Notes: generated by a model from the sequence alone, not told the origin. A stretch of DNA of 64,000 bases from JAJYVT01 sp035534455 (GCA_035534455.1 DATLRV010000007.1:110589-174588); one strand, 5' to 3'; counted from the stretch's first letter, positions 1 to 8,477 are shown. Made by a program: numbers and translations.

Positions 1-1333
1 CGAGCTGGTCGTACTCGTCGATCAGCCGGTCGGCGTACGCCTCGAGCTCCGCGGTGTGCGGCTCGTCGCACCATGTCTCGGGCACCCACTGGGTGAACAG
101 CGACATGACGTGCACGCCCTCGGGGGCGAGCGTCTTGTCGAACGTGGTGGGGATCACCGAGTCCGAGAAGGGGCGCGCGGCCGGCCGGCCCTCCCTGGCG
201 TCGAGGAAGGCGCGCTCGATGTACTCGAGGGAGGGTGCCATCTCCACCGAGCCCGTGTGGTGCGGCTGCTGCTGGGTGCCCGGGTCGGCCACGAAGTCGG
301 GGAGCTCGGAGAGGGCGAGGTTGATCTTCACCACGCCGCTCCGGGTCTTCCAGTGCTCGACGTCGGTGACGAACTGGACCGGGAGGTTCGCCGCTCCGAC
401 ATGGTCGAGGAACGCCGTGCGGGGGTGCAGCGTGGTCACCACGACCGGCGCGTGCACCTCGTCGCCGTTCTCGAGCACGACCCCGACGGCACGCTGTCCC
501 CGCACGATCGTGCGCGCGACGCGCGCATCGGTGCGGATCTGCGCGCCGAAGCTCTCCGCCGCGCGCCGAATGGCGTCGGCCACCGCGCCCATCCCCCCCT
601 CCGGGAAGCCCCAGCTCCCCAGGTGGCCGTCGCCGACGTCGCCGATGGAGTGATGGGCCATGACGTAGGCGGTGCCGGGCTCGCACGGTCCAGCCCAGGT
701 CCCGATCACCCCGTTGACCGCGATGGGCGCCTTCACCTGCCACGACTCGAACCAGTCGTCGAGGAGGTCCGCGATCGACATCGTCATGAGCCGCGTCGCG
801 TCGCCGACGGTCCGGACGTCCACGCCACGGTGCCGCCAGGCCATCTTCAACAGGTCGACCAGGTCGCCGGGCCGCTTCGAGCCGATCTTCGGGGGCACCT
901 CGAGGAGCATCGGCCCGAGCACGTCCGCGAGACCGGCGAGCCAGGCGTCCCACTTCGGCATGGCCTCGGCGTCGCGCTTGGAGAACTTGGCGATCTCCTC
1001 GTAGTTCTTGGCGGCGTCGTCCGACCAGATCTTGATCGACGTCCCGTCGGGGAACGCCTGGTAGTAGGGGCCCATGGGAAAGACCTTGTAGCCGTGGCGC
1101 TCGAGCGACAGGTCGCGCATGATCGTCGGGGGCATGAGGCTCATGACGTAGGAGAGGCGCGTGACGTTGATCTCCGGCGCGTCCGGCCATGGGGCGTCGG
1201 TCGCCGCGGCGCCTCCGGTCTTGTGCCGGCCTTCGAGGACCACGGTCCGCATGCCCGCCCGTGCGAGGTAGGCCGCCGCGACCAGTCCGTTGTGTCCGCC
1301 GCCCACCACGACGGCGTCGTAGTCGTTCCGCAC
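1..1333 (-). CDS. FAD-dependent oxidoreductase, PYROXD2/phytoene-desaturase-like (3' end outside window)
   Basis: Cytoplasmic flavoprotein that probably oxidises an amine or a hydrophobic substrate. The GTG start at 1333 has GGGAGGGG just upstream and reads MRNDYDAVVVGGGHNG, a Rossmann dinucleotide-binding motif at residues 11-16, followed by a second FAD-contact stretch (VVLEGRHKTGGAA). The visible 444 residues match the NAD(P)/FAD oxidoreductase family that includes human PYROXD2; the C-terminus runs off the window. It is divergent from the TetR gene, and a 16-bp inverted repeat lies between them, so the regulator probably controls it. The substrate is unknown. The neighbouring aminotransferase and solute-binding gene carry the same operator and suggest catabolism of a nitrogen compound. 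Confidence 0.85.
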   Translation of the reverse strand, partial: MRNDYDAVVVGGGHNGLVAAAYLARAGMRTVVLEGRHKTGGAAATDAPWPDAPEINVTRLSYVMSLMPPTIMRDLSLERHGYKVFPMGPYYQAFPDGTSIKIWSDDAAKNYEEIAKFSKRDAEAMPKWDAWLAGLADVLGPMLLEVPPKIGSKRPGDLVDLLKMAWRHRGVDVRTVGDATRLMTMSIADLLDDWFESWQVKAPIAVNGVIGTWAGPCEPGTAYVMAHHSIGDVGDGHLGSWGFPEGGMGAVADAIRRAAESFGAQIRTDARVARTIVRGQRAVGVVLENGDEVHAPVVVTTLHPRTAFLDHVGAANLPVQFVTDVEHWKTRSGVVKINLALSELPDFVADPGTQQQPHHTGSVEMAPSLEYIERAFLDAREGRPAARPFSDSVIPTTFDKTLAPEGVHVMSLFTQWVPETWCDEPHTAELEAYADRLIDEYDQL

Positions 1334-1390
1334 TGCCCCTCCCGTTCCGGGCCCGCGCCGGCGCACCGAGGGGCGGCCGGCGGCATGTTT

Positions 1391-1406
1391 GACTGATCGT
1401 TCAGTC
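1391..1406. promoter_or_regulatory. TetR-type operator, site A (GACTGA-n4-TCAGTC)
   Basis: Perfect 6-bp inverted repeat with a 4-bp spacer (GACTGATCGTTCAGTC) between the flavoprotein and tetR. It overlaps where the -35 region of tetR should lie, given the -10-like TATGGT at 1420. Near-identical copies lie at 4088 and 5572. It is probably the autoregulatory site of the adjacent TetR protein. Confidence 0.75.
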
Positions 1407-1419
1407 TAATTCTGCTTGC

Positions 1420-1425
1420 TATGGT
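1420..1425 (+). promoter_or_regulatory. Putative -10 element of tetR (leaderless)
   Basis: TATGGT ends 6 nt before the GTG start at 1432. That places transcription start at or next to the start codon, and there is no Shine-Dalgarno sequence. Confidence 0.5.
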
Positions 1426-1431
1426 GCACAA

Positions 1432-2100
1432 GTGACGACCGGCGCGGAGGAGCCCCGAAGGGTCCAGATGCTCACGGCCGCGCTGGAGGTGGTCGTCGAA
1501 CGCGGCTTCGCCGAGACCCGGATCTCCGACGTCGCCGTGCGCGCCGGGGTGAGTCCCGCCCTCGTCATCTACTACTTCAAGACGAAGGACAACCTCCTCG
1601 CGGATGCGATGCGCTGGTCAGAGGACGCGTGGTACGCGGAGATGGCGGCGCGCACCTCCGCGCTGCCCACCGGCGCCGCGCGGCTCGAAGAGGTCGTGTC
1701 GATGTCGTGCCTGCCCGGCACGTCCGGGCCCACCGAGGAGTCCTGGGCGGTCTGGCTTGACCTGTGGGCACAGGCCCTGCGCAACCCGGTGGTGCGGGCC
1801 GTGCGCGAGGAGTTCGACGAGCACTTCCGCCAGACGATCCGCGACATCGTCCGGTTCGGCCAGGAGCGCGGGGAGTTCGCGGCGGTGGACGGCGACGACT
1901 TCGCCGTCGGGTTCAGCGCGGTCCTCGACGGGCTCGCCATCCAGATCGCGCTCGGCGACCCCGTCGTCGACGCGCATCGCGCGTTCACCCTCGCGATGCA
2001 CCTCGCGGCGCAACAGCTCGGCTTCGACTGGGAGAGCCCGCGAAAGGGCGGTGGGCGCCGGGGCAAGGCGCGGAGCGTGGCGCGGAGCGTGGCGCGCTGA
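1432..2100 (+). CDS. TetR/AcrR family transcriptional regulator
   Basis: DNA-binding repressor of 222 residues. The N-terminal helix-turn-helix is clear: residues 31-50 include the recognition region AGVSPALVIYYFKTKDNLL typical of TetR proteins. The C-terminal half is the ligand-binding and dimer domain. The GTG start lacks a ribosome binding site but has TATGGT 6 nt upstream, consistent with a leaderless mRNA. Three inverted repeats at 1391, 4088 and 5572 are candidate targets, so it probably regulates itself, the divergent flavoprotein, the solute-binding protein and the aminotransferase. The C-terminus is basic and ends in a 12-bp tandem duplication (2071-2094) encoding ARSVARSVAR. The ligand is unknown, perhaps the amine processed by the neighbours. 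Confidence 0.9.
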   Translation: MTTGAEEPRRVQMLTAALEVVVERGFAETRISDVAVRAGVSPALVIYYFKTKDNLLADAMRWSEDAWYAEMAARTSALPTGAARLEEVVSMSCLPGTSGPTEESWAVWLDLWAQALRNPVVRAVREEFDEHFRQTIRDIVRFGQERGEFAAVDGDDFAVGFSAVLDGLAIQIALGDPVVDAHRAFTLAMHLAAQQLGFDWESPRKGGGRRGKARSVARSVAR

Positions 2101-2133
2101 CGCGACCCGGGCGCGGCCGGCGCCGGCTCTCGC

Positions 2134-3987
2134 TCAGTGCGTCTTGTACCAGCGCATCGGCAGCATTGTGCCGTACGGGCTCAGTGCCCATCCCTTGAGT
2201 GTGCGCTTCACGACGGCGACGAGGTCCTGAAGTGGCCACCACAGCGACGCGACGTTCTTCGAGAGGTAGTTCTCGTCCGCGTACAGCGTGCCGAACCCGG
2301 CCTTCGAGTCGGCCGCGTCGATGAGGCGCTGGGCCGTGGCTGTGAAGTACCCGCCGGCCCAGTAGTTCCCCTTGCCGAACTGGTTGTCGCCGGTCGGGAC
2401 GTTCTGGTACTGGCCGTAGTTCCACATGTAGCCGGAGTACCCGGCGATCCCGTACTTGCACGGCGGTGTTGTGGGGCACACCCCCGCGATCGACGCCAGC
2501 GTGTTGTACGGCTCCCCCCGCAGCGAGATGTCGAACCCGGCCTTCTTCGCCGCCGTCCCGAACGCGGAGACCTCCTGGACGAAGGCTGTTGTGCCGGTCT
2601 CGTATATGAAGGGGAAGCTGAGCGTGCGCCCCTTCGCGATGCCCGTCCCGCAGTCGTGCAGGCCCTTCCCGGCGTGCCTGCAGACCTCGACGCCGTTCGA
2701 GTTCTTGGTCCAGCCGTGCTTGGTGAGGAGCCTGGTGGCCGCCGTGACGCTGTAGGGATACGGGTCCTTGCGCAGGGCGGGGCTCACGTACTTGGAGCCC
2801 GGGTAGGTCGAGACCACGCCGTAGTCGGGAATGCCGTAGCCGCGGAGCGCCTTGGAGATGTAGAGGTGCTGTGTCACGAGGTGCTGGAGCGCCTGGCGGA
2901 TGTAGAGCTGCTTGACGAGCGGCCCCCATGTCTTCGACGAGTACCCGAACTCCATGTCCTCGTTGTAGAAGAGCTTCCACGGCACGATGCGGTAGCCGTG
3001 GCTCTTGAAGTAGGAGGCTTCCGAGAGACTGCTCAGGGGCAGGAGGCCGAATGTGATCCCGCCGGCCCGCAGGGCGTTGACCTCTGCCGTGCCTGTTGTG
3101 AAGACCACGATCTTGTACCCCGCGAGGCGCGGGGGTGTCGGACCGCTGTAGTGCGTGTTGGCCACCATCGACGTGGTGTACGTGACCGGGTCGTACGTCG
3201 AGATCACCCACGGCCCGTCGACGGTCTTCCAGAGCGGGTTGCTCGCGTAGGTCCTCCGGGCTTTCGCCTGCGAGAACAGGAAGTGGAAGACCCCCTTGGC
3301 GCCCGACGGCGTCGCAGCCGCGCCGTTGACCGCACATGTCGCGCACGTCTTGTCCCATGCCTGCTCTGGCAGGGGGTAGATCCACGTCAGCTGGTTGCCG
3401 GTGAACCAGGTGGGGTTGTAGGCGTGGTTCAGGTGGAGGACGAACGTGGAGGCGTCGGGATAGGTGACGCTCGAGATGTCGTCGGGGAGCTCGCCCGGGA
3501 GGTAGTCACCGAGCGCGTGCTTGTTGGCGTCCTCGAGCTCGAAGAAGAACTTCACGTCTGTCGACGTCACCTTGGTGCCGTCGGACCACGTGAAGTCGGG
3601 GTTCATGTGGACGGTCACCACGGTGTCGTTTGTGGAGTAGACCGGGGCCTGGCCGATCGAGAGCTTGTAGTCGATGCCGGTCGTCGCCGTGTACCCGACC
3701 GAGTAGAGGGGCAGCCAGCTCCCCTCGAGCACGTCCCAGTTCCACACCTCGTTGCCGGCCTGGTTCAGGAGCGGGAGGATCCACGTGAAGTCCTCGCCTG
3801 TGAGGAGGGCGTAGGTGGCCGTGTTCCCGGAGGCCTTGGAGCTGTGCGGGCTCGCGCCGGCGTCGAGCGGTGCAGCCGCGACGCCGGCCCCCGCCGCCGT
3901 CAGGACGCACGTCAGGCCCGCTGCGACCGCCACGGCGCACCGTCGACGTCGTGCGCCCCGGGATCTCGTCGACCGCGTGCTCCTCAT
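2134..3987 (-). CDS. ABC transporter substrate-binding protein, family 5 (peptide/nickel type)
   Basis: Extracellular solute-binding protein of about 617 residues. I place the start at ATG 3987, which has GGGGGG just upstream and gives a normal signal peptide: basic MRSTRSTRSRGARRRR, a hydrophobic core, then AAA-type cleavage. An upstream in-frame ATG at 4089 would overlap the operator. The mature part shows the family 5 pattern, including LTGEDFTWILPLLNQ and the FTWSDGTKVTSTDVKF segment. No lipobox cysteine is evident. No permease or ATPase genes of this transporter type lie in the window. Threonine codon ACA is used unusually often, with runs such as ACA-ACA. It lies downstream of the aminotransferase on the same strand, with operator site B between them. 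Confidence 0.9.
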   Translation of the reverse strand: MRSTRSTRSRGARRRRCAVAVAAGLTCVLTAAGAGVAAAPLDAGASPHSSKASGNTATYALLTGEDFTWILPLLNQAGNEVWNWDVLEGSWLPLYSVGYTATTGIDYKLSIGQAPVYSTNDTVVTVHMNPDFTWSDGTKVTSTDVKFFFELEDANKHALGDYLPGELPDDISSVTYPDASTFVLHLNHAYNPTWFTGNQLTWIYPLPEQAWDKTCATCAVNGAAATPSGAKGVFHFLFSQAKARRTYASNPLWKTVDGPWVISTYDPVTYTTSMVANTHYSGPTPPRLAGYKIVVFTTGTAEVNALRAGGITFGLLPLSSLSEASYFKSHGYRIVPWKLFYNEDMEFGYSSKTWGPLVKQLYIRQALQHLVTQHLYISKALRGYGIPDYGVVSTYPGSKYVSPALRKDPYPYSVTAATRLLTKHGWTKNSNGVEVCRHAGKGLHDCGTGIAKGRTLSFPFIYETGTTAFVQEVSAFGTAAKKAGFDISLRGEPYNTLASIAGVCPTTPPCKYGIAGYSGYMWNYGQYQNVPTGDNQFGKGNYWAGGYFTATAQRLIDAADSKAGFGTLYADENYLSKNVASLWWPLQDLVAVVKRTLKGWALSPYGTMLPMRWYKTH

Positions 3988-4087
3988 CTGCCCCCCTGTC
4001 GCGTCCGAGCCGGATCCGGCACCACCGCGGCGCATCGTCGCTACTCGCTGCCGCTCCCTCCGACCGTGTTCGGCCTCTCGCCTCCTC

Positions 4088-4103
4088 AACTGAACCGTCA
4101 GTC
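4088..4103. promoter_or_regulatory. TetR-type operator, site B (AACTGA-n4-TCAGTC)
   Basis: The inverted repeat AACTGAACCGTCAGTC differs from sites A and C by one base in the left arm. It sits about 100 bp upstream of the solute-binding protein start and just after the aminotransferase stop. On the minus strand TTGACT, a good -35 match, overlaps it, as expected for repression of the solute-binding gene. Confidence 0.65.
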
Positions 4104-4108
4104 AATAG

Positions 4109-5527
4109 TCAAGCAAGTCTGCTTCCCGCGCGCAACGTCTCGCCCACGGCGACGGCGAAGCGCTCGAAGTTGTCCGCGAACCGGTCAGCGTCGTCCGTTC
4201 CGTGCTGCACCGACAGCATCCACTGCTCGGTTTTCCCCCACGGGGGCAGGAAGACCCCGTGGTTGTGCTGGACCAGCCAGTGCAGGTGATTGAAGCGGTC
4301 GTCGACTCGGAGGAAGTCCCGGTAATTGCGCACGGGCGACGTCGCAAAGGTGACGCACCCCTTGGCGCCGATCGACACGAGGTGCGCGGGGAGCCCGTGG
4401 CGGTCGATCGACGCGGTCACCGCCTGCCCGATGCGGGCGCGAAGCGTGGCGATGTGGTCGTAGGCGGCCTCGGTCGCGACGTGCTCGAGCACGGCGCGGC
4501 TGGCGGCCATCGAGAGCGGGTTGCCGTTGAAGGTGCCGACCATCTCGTAGTCGCCGGTGGCCACGTGCGTCATCACCTCGGCCGTCGCCCCCACCGCGCC
4601 CGTGATGAGGCCGCCGCCGAGCGATTTCGCCAGGCAGACGATGTCGGGGGAGACCCCGAAGAGACCGGTGGCGCCGCCGGGCCCGACCGTGAGGCCCGTC
4701 TTCACTTCGTCGAAGCACAGCAGTGCGCCGTGGTCGTGGAGGAGCGACCGGAGCCCCTCGAGGTAGCCGCCGGCGGGGGAGACGATCCCGGCGTTCATCA
4801 TGATCGGTTCGACGATCATCCCGGCGACGCGTCCCCGATGTTCCTCGAGCAGCCGGGCGACGCACTCGAGGTCGTTGTAGGTGGCCACGAGGGTGAGCGA
4901 GGTGATGGCCGCGGGGATGCCGCTCGACGCTGCCACCGAGCGGGGGTGCTCGATCGGCCCGAGGTCGTCGTCTTCGTCCGGGGCCACGGAGACCTGCGCC
5001 GAGTCGTGGTGCCCGTGGTAGCAGCCCTCCACCTTCACGATCAGGTCACGGCCGGTCACCGCCCGCATCAGGTGGACCGCATCCATGGTGGCCTCGGTGC
5101 CCGAGTTCGTGAACCGCCAGAGGGGGAGTCCGAAGCGCCCCGCAAGCTGCTCGGCGACCACGATGGCGTCCTCGTTGGGTTGGGCGAAGTGGGTGCCCTC
5201 GCGCACCTGACGGGTGACGGCCTCGACGATGGCGGGGTGCGCATGGCCCGCGAGGCCGGCGCCGTAGCCGCCGTGGAGGTCGACGTACTCGTTGCCGTCG
5301 ACATCGACGATCTTCGAGCCGTGGCCACGCGCGATGAACACGGGTTGCGGTCGCGTGATCTGCCAGCTGCTGGTGACGCCGCCGGCGAGGCTTGCGAGTG
5401 CCCGGGCGTGGAGGGCGTGCGACCTTGGCTGCCGGGCGACGAACGCCCGTTCCTGCTCGTCGGTGAGCTGGTCGATCGTGACATCGCCCGCGGTGGCGGA
5501 GCGAGGGGGGGTGCTGTCGAGGAGCAC
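4109..5527 (-). CDS. Class III PLP-dependent aminotransferase (glutamate-1-semialdehyde-aminomutase-like)
   Basis: Cytoplasmic PLP enzyme of 472 residues that transfers or moves an amino group. SGTEATMDA at about 142-150 binds the cofactor phosphate, D273 in CFDEVKTGL contacts the pyridine ring, and K301 in LAKSLGGGL is the Schiff-base lysine. The fold resembles HemL, but this is not a heme locus. I chose GTG 5527, with GGAG about 10 nt upstream, over an in-frame ATG at 5581 that lies inside the operator. Operator site C is 45-60 bp upstream. With the flavoprotein and solute-binding protein it forms a candidate amine or omega-amino-acid catabolic regulon. The true substrate cannot be read from the sequence. 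Confidence 0.9.
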   Translation of the reverse strand: MLLDSTPPRSATAGDVTIDQLTDEQERAFVARQPRSHALHARALASLAGGVTSSWQITRPQPVFIARGHGSKIVDVDGNEYVDLHGGYGAGLAGHAHPAIVEAVTRQVREGTHFAQPNEDAIVVAEQLAGRFGLPLWRFTNSGTEATMDAVHLMRAVTGRDLIVKVEGCYHGHHDSAQVSVAPDEDDDLGPIEHPRSVAASSGIPAAITSLTLVATYNDLECVARLLEEHRGRVAGMIVEPIMMNAGIVSPAGGYLEGLRSLLHDHGALLCFDEVKTGLTVGPGGATGLFGVSPDIVCLAKSLGGGLITGAVGATAEVMTHVATGDYEMVGTFNGNPLSMAASRAVLEHVATEAAYDHIATLRARIGQAVTASIDRHGLPAHLVSIGAKGCVTFATSPVRNYRDFLRVDDRFNHLHWLVQHNHGVFLPPWGKTEQWMLSVQHGTDDADRFADNFERFAVAVGETLRAGSRLA

Positions 5528-5571
5528 GATGGGACTCCGTTCCCAAGGTCCTGGGGGCCTTGACGGTGTTT

Positions 5572-5587
5572 GACTGAACATTCAGTC
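5572..5587. promoter_or_regulatory. TetR-type operator, site C (GACTGA-n4-TCAGTC)
   Basis: Perfect inverted repeat GACTGAACATTCAGTC. It shares flanking bases with site A (TTT on the left, TA on the right) and lies 45-60 bp upstream of the aminotransferase start, a normal position for promoter repression. Confidence 0.75.
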
Positions 5588-5641
5588 TAGAGGGGCCTCG
5601 CCCGGCCCGGCAAGGGCCGCCCCGCAAGAGGGCGCCGGACC

Positions 5642-6241
5642 TCAGATGGGAGCGACTGTGGCGTAGTCCGCGCGGTCGAGCGGGCCGGCGTTCAGTGTTC
5701 CCTTTCCGGTGGGGACCTTCGCGCGTTTCCCGTCGATGCGGATCGTGACCGATTGGATCCCCGGGAGCGCGGTCAGGGTGTAGACGAGCTGCGCCGCGGC
5801 GATGACCTGGTCCGCGCCGGCGAGCTTCGTGAACGCGCCGGTGACGTTCACGGTGATGTCTGTTGTGCTGAGGCGCCCGAGCGTGAGCGGCGCCGCGGTC
5901 GAGATGGGGCTCTGCCAGTTCTGGGCGGCCTCCGCGGACGTCGGTCCTGCGGTGAGCGCGACGAGGACGCGTCCTGCCGAGACCGGCACCGGGACCTCGC
6001 GGCTGACGGCGACCAGGCTCTGCGGGCCGTCCAGGTAGATCGTCACGTACTGCCCCCGACGTGTCGGCGACGTCGTCGGTGGGGACTTGTGGAGCAACCC
6101 GAACGGCACCTGCTTGGGGCTCACCCGCGTGGGTGACGCGTTCACGGCCAGCCCGCACGCCGAGACGAGCACCGAGAAGACCGCCACCCACACCAGAGAC
6201 GCTGCCCGGCGGGACGACGGCCGCCGTGCCGGCCCGGTCAC
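5642..6241 (-). CDS. GerMN-domain lipoprotein (LpqB-like position)
   Basis: Exported lipoprotein of 199 residues. A short basic n-region and hydrophobic core end in the lipobox VLVSAC, with the lipidated cysteine at residue 29. The rest is one GerMN/sporulation-type domain (VLVALTAGPTSAEAAQ... LTALPGIQSVTIRIDG). It overlaps the histidine kinase gene by 4 bp (ATGA), making a three-gene unit of response regulator, kinase and lipoprotein. In many actinomycetes the third gene is lpqB, a longer protein with a GerMN domain plus a beta-propeller. Here only the GerMN part is present. It probably modulates the kinase at the cell surface. Several threonines use ACA. Confidence 0.8.
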   Translation of the reverse strand: MTGPARRPSSRRAASLVWVAVFSVLVSACGLAVNASPTRVSPKQVPFGLLHKSPPTTSPTRRGQYVTIYLDGPQSLVAVSREVPVPVSAGRVLVALTAGPTSAEAAQNWQSPISTAAPLTLGRLSTTDITVNVTGAFTKLAGADQVIAAAQLVYTLTALPGIQSVTIRIDGKRAKVPTGKGTLNAGPLDRADYATVAPI

Positions 6242-7626
6242 CCCGTCACCACGGGGAGCTGGACGCTGATCCGGGTACCGCCGGCGGGACTCTGCTCGAT
6301 GCGGACGGTCCCGGCGTGCGCCTTCACATGCTCGGCCACGAGTGCGAGGCCCAGACCGGATCCCGCCGTGTCCCCGCGCTTGCCCGACGCCGCCCCGCGG
6401 TAGAAGCGGTCGAAGACGCGATCGCGATCGGCGAGCGGGATTCCCGGGCCCGCATCGTCGACGGAGATGGTGGCCCAGGTGCCGTCGGGGCGTTCGTCGA
6501 GGCGGACGTCCACACCAACCGCGCCACCGGCATGTGTTTCCGCGTTGTCGAGCAGATTCAGGATCACCTGTTGCAGGCGGCGCTTGTCGCCGCGCACGAG
6601 CGACTCGCGGGCTTCGGGCGTCATCGTGACGGGGATGCCGGGGTCGTAGCCGTCCACGGTGACCTCGACCAGGCCGCCGAGCGGCACGTCGGTGAAGTGG
6701 AGGACTGCCGCGCCGGCGTCGATGCTCGCGATCTCGAGCAGCTCCTGCACCATCGTCGAGAAGCGGTCGACCTCGACGTGCAAGGTGTCGACGGCCTTCA
6801 CCCCGCCCGCAGGGAGCTGGGACTTGTACGAGTCGAGCAGCTCGACGGACGCGCCGATCGTGGTGAGGGGTGAGCGCAGCTCGTGGGTGACGTCGGAGGC
6901 GAAGCGCGCGTCACGTTCGATGCGGTCCTGGAGGGCCGTCACCATGCCGTTGAACGATGTCACGAGCGGCTGGAGGTCGGGGTCGGCGGGGACGCGACGA
7001 TCCAGGGTCCCCCCTGCGATCTCGGTCGCGGCATCGACCACTTCGGTCAGCGGTCGTACCAGCCGCCGGCTGAGCAGCCACCCCGCGAGCGCGCCGCCCA
7101 CCGTGGTGGCGATCGCCACCGTCGTGAGCACCGTCCCGAGCACCTGGAGCGTGGATGCGAGGTCTGTGAGCGGGTGCTCCTCGAAGTACGCCACGTTGAT
7201 CGAGGGGATGGGAACGCCGACGACCAGCGTGAGCACCCCGTCGAGCATCACGCGCTGATCGGCGACGTCGCCGCGCACGACCGTCCGGCTGAGGTCCTTC
7301 GGGATGGCCGTGCCGCTGACCGTGGCGGAGCTCGAGTACCACAGTCCCTGCCGGTAGATGAACGCGTGCACCCCGTTCTCGGGCGCGACGGCGGACAGCG
7401 CCCCTGCGATCTTGGCGGAGGGGGCGCCGAGCTCGAGCTTGACGAGCCTGGCATTGACGAACGTCTGGTGCAGGATGCTCTTCGTCCGCTGGGAGACCAG
7501 TTGGCGCCGGACGAAGTAGAAGGTGCTGATCGCCAGGACGGCGGAGACCAGGGCGGCACCGATCGAGAAGGTGAGGATGACACGCGCCTGCAGCCCGAAC
7601 CGCCGCCGGCGGCTGCCCGCGCTCAC
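6238..7626 (-). CDS. mtrB: Sensor histidine kinase, MtrB-like
   Basis: Membrane sensor kinase of 462 residues. Transmembrane segments lie near 17-38 and 161-185 and enclose an extracytoplasmic sensor region of about 120 residues. A HAMP domain follows (RRLVRPLTEVVDAATEIAGG), then the HisKA box with phospho-accepting H248 in DVTHELRSPL. The ATPase domain has the N box (ILNLLDNAETHA), G1 (DDAGPGIP) and G2 (GSGLGLALV). The GTG start overlaps the response-regulator stop by 4 bp. In known actinobacteria MtrAB couples cell division and envelope homeostasis. The symbol is assigned by context and similarity. Confidence 0.88.
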   Translation of the reverse strand: MSAGSRRRRFGLQARVILTFSIGAALVSAVLAISTFYFVRRQLVSQRTKSILHQTFVNARLVKLELGAPSAKIAGALSAVAPENGVHAFIYRQGLWYSSSATVSGTAIPKDLSRTVVRGDVADQRVMLDGVLTLVVGVPIPSINVAYFEEHPLTDLASTLQVLGTVLTTVAIATTVGGALAGWLLSRRLVRPLTEVVDAATEIAGGTLDRRVPADPDLQPLVTSFNGMVTALQDRIERDARFASDVTHELRSPLTTIGASVELLDSYKSQLPAGGVKAVDTLHVEVDRFSTMVQELLEIASIDAGAAVLHFTDVPLGGLVEVTVDGYDPGIPVTMTPEARESLVRGDKRRLQQVILNLLDNAETHAGGAVGVDVRLDERPDGTWATISVDDAGPGIPLADRDRVFDRFYRGAASGKRGDTAGSGLGLALVAEHVKAHAGTVRIEQSPAGGTRISVQLPVVTG

Positions 7627-8306
7627 GGGACGAGCTTGTAGCCGAGGCCCCGGACGGTGACGATGAGTTCGGGGTTAGAAGGATCTCGCTCGATCTTCGT
7701 CCGCAACCCGCTGATGTGGTAGTCGACGAGCCGATCGTCGCCGAAGAAGTCGTAGCCCCAGACCCGTTCGAGGAGCTGGGCGCGCGAGACCACCCAGCCG
7801 GGCGTGTCCGCGAGCTCGCACAGCACCCGGAACTGCGTGAGGGTCAGGGGCACCTCCTCGCCGCCTCTGCGTACCACCCCGGCTTCGCGGTGGAGCTCGA
7901 TGTCACCGAACCGCTGCGCGCGGTCTTCGGGGGCCGTCGCCGTGTTGCCCCGGCGCAGCAAGGCACGGATCCGCGCGGAGAGCTCCTTTGCGACCACGGG
8001 CTTCACGACGTAGTCGTCCGCCCCGGCCTCGAGACCCGCGACCACGTCGTGGGTGTCGCCACTGGCGGTGACCATGGCGATCGGGACGTTGGTCGAGCGC
8101 CGGATCGCCCGGGTGACCTCGAAGCCGTCCATGTCGGGCAGTCGGAGGTCGACCAGCACCATGTCCGCGCCGCCCTCTTCGAGCCGGCGGAGTCCCTCCT
8201 CGCCGCTACGGGCTTCGACGACCTCGTAGCCCTCCTGCTGGAGCGACAGGGCCAGGACCCCCCGCATGTGGTCATCGTCCTCGATGAACAGGATCCGGCG
8301 AGCCAC
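7623..8306 (-). CDS. mtrA: OmpR/PhoB-family response regulator, MtrA-like
   Basis: DNA-binding response regulator of 227 residues. The receiver domain has acidic residues D10-D11, phospho-acceptor D53 in LVDLRLPDMDG, the switch threonine in MVTASG and the conserved lysine in VVKPV. A winged-helix domain follows (LTLTQFRVLCELADTPGWVVSRAQLLERVWG). I chose GTG 8306, with GGAGG 11 nt upstream; an in-frame GTG at 8318 overlaps that Shine-Dalgarno sequence. It is first gene of the unit with the kinase and GerMN lipoprotein. A direct repeat of 10-bp half-sites with an 11-bp period at 8457-8477 lies in the divergent promoter region and is a plausible binding site. Confidence 0.88.
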   Translation of the reverse strand: MARRILFIEDDDHMRGVLALSLQQEGYEVVEARSGEEGLRRLEEGGADMVLVDLRLPDMDGFEVTRAIRRSTNVPIAMVTASGDTHDVVAGLEAGADDYVVKPVVAKELSARIRALLRRGNTATAPEDRAQRFGDIELHREAGVVRRGGEEVPLTLTQFRVLCELADTPGWVVSRAQLLERVWGYDFFGDDRLVDYHISGLRTKIERDPSNPELIVTVRGLGYKLVP

Positions 8307-8456
8307 CCCTCGTCCCACCTCCGGTCTGTGCGTGCGCGTCCGTGCGTGCGCGTCTGTTGGCCATCGCGACGGAAGGCGGCGAGCCCGTCGCCCGCCGCTT
8401 CCCCACGAGTCTCGCCGAGTCTGGCCGGACCGCGGGGGAACCTTTCGTCAGTGCAA

Positions 8457-8477
8457 CGATTGTAACTCGATTGTAAC
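8457..8477. promoter_or_regulatory. Tandem half-sites CGATTGTAAC x2, candidate OmpR-family binding site
   Basis: CGATTGTAAC occurs at 8457-8466 and again at 8468-8477, one helical turn apart. OmpR/PhoB-family regulators bind such head-to-tail half-sites. It lies between the mtrA-like gene and the divergent collagen-like gene and may control one or both. Confidence 0.55.

Noticed and set aside
56..1396. Long plus-strand open frame opposite the flavoprotein
   Set aside because: It is the antisense of a clear FAD oxidoreductase; its Arg/Gly/Val-rich composition is typical of GC-driven shadow frames.
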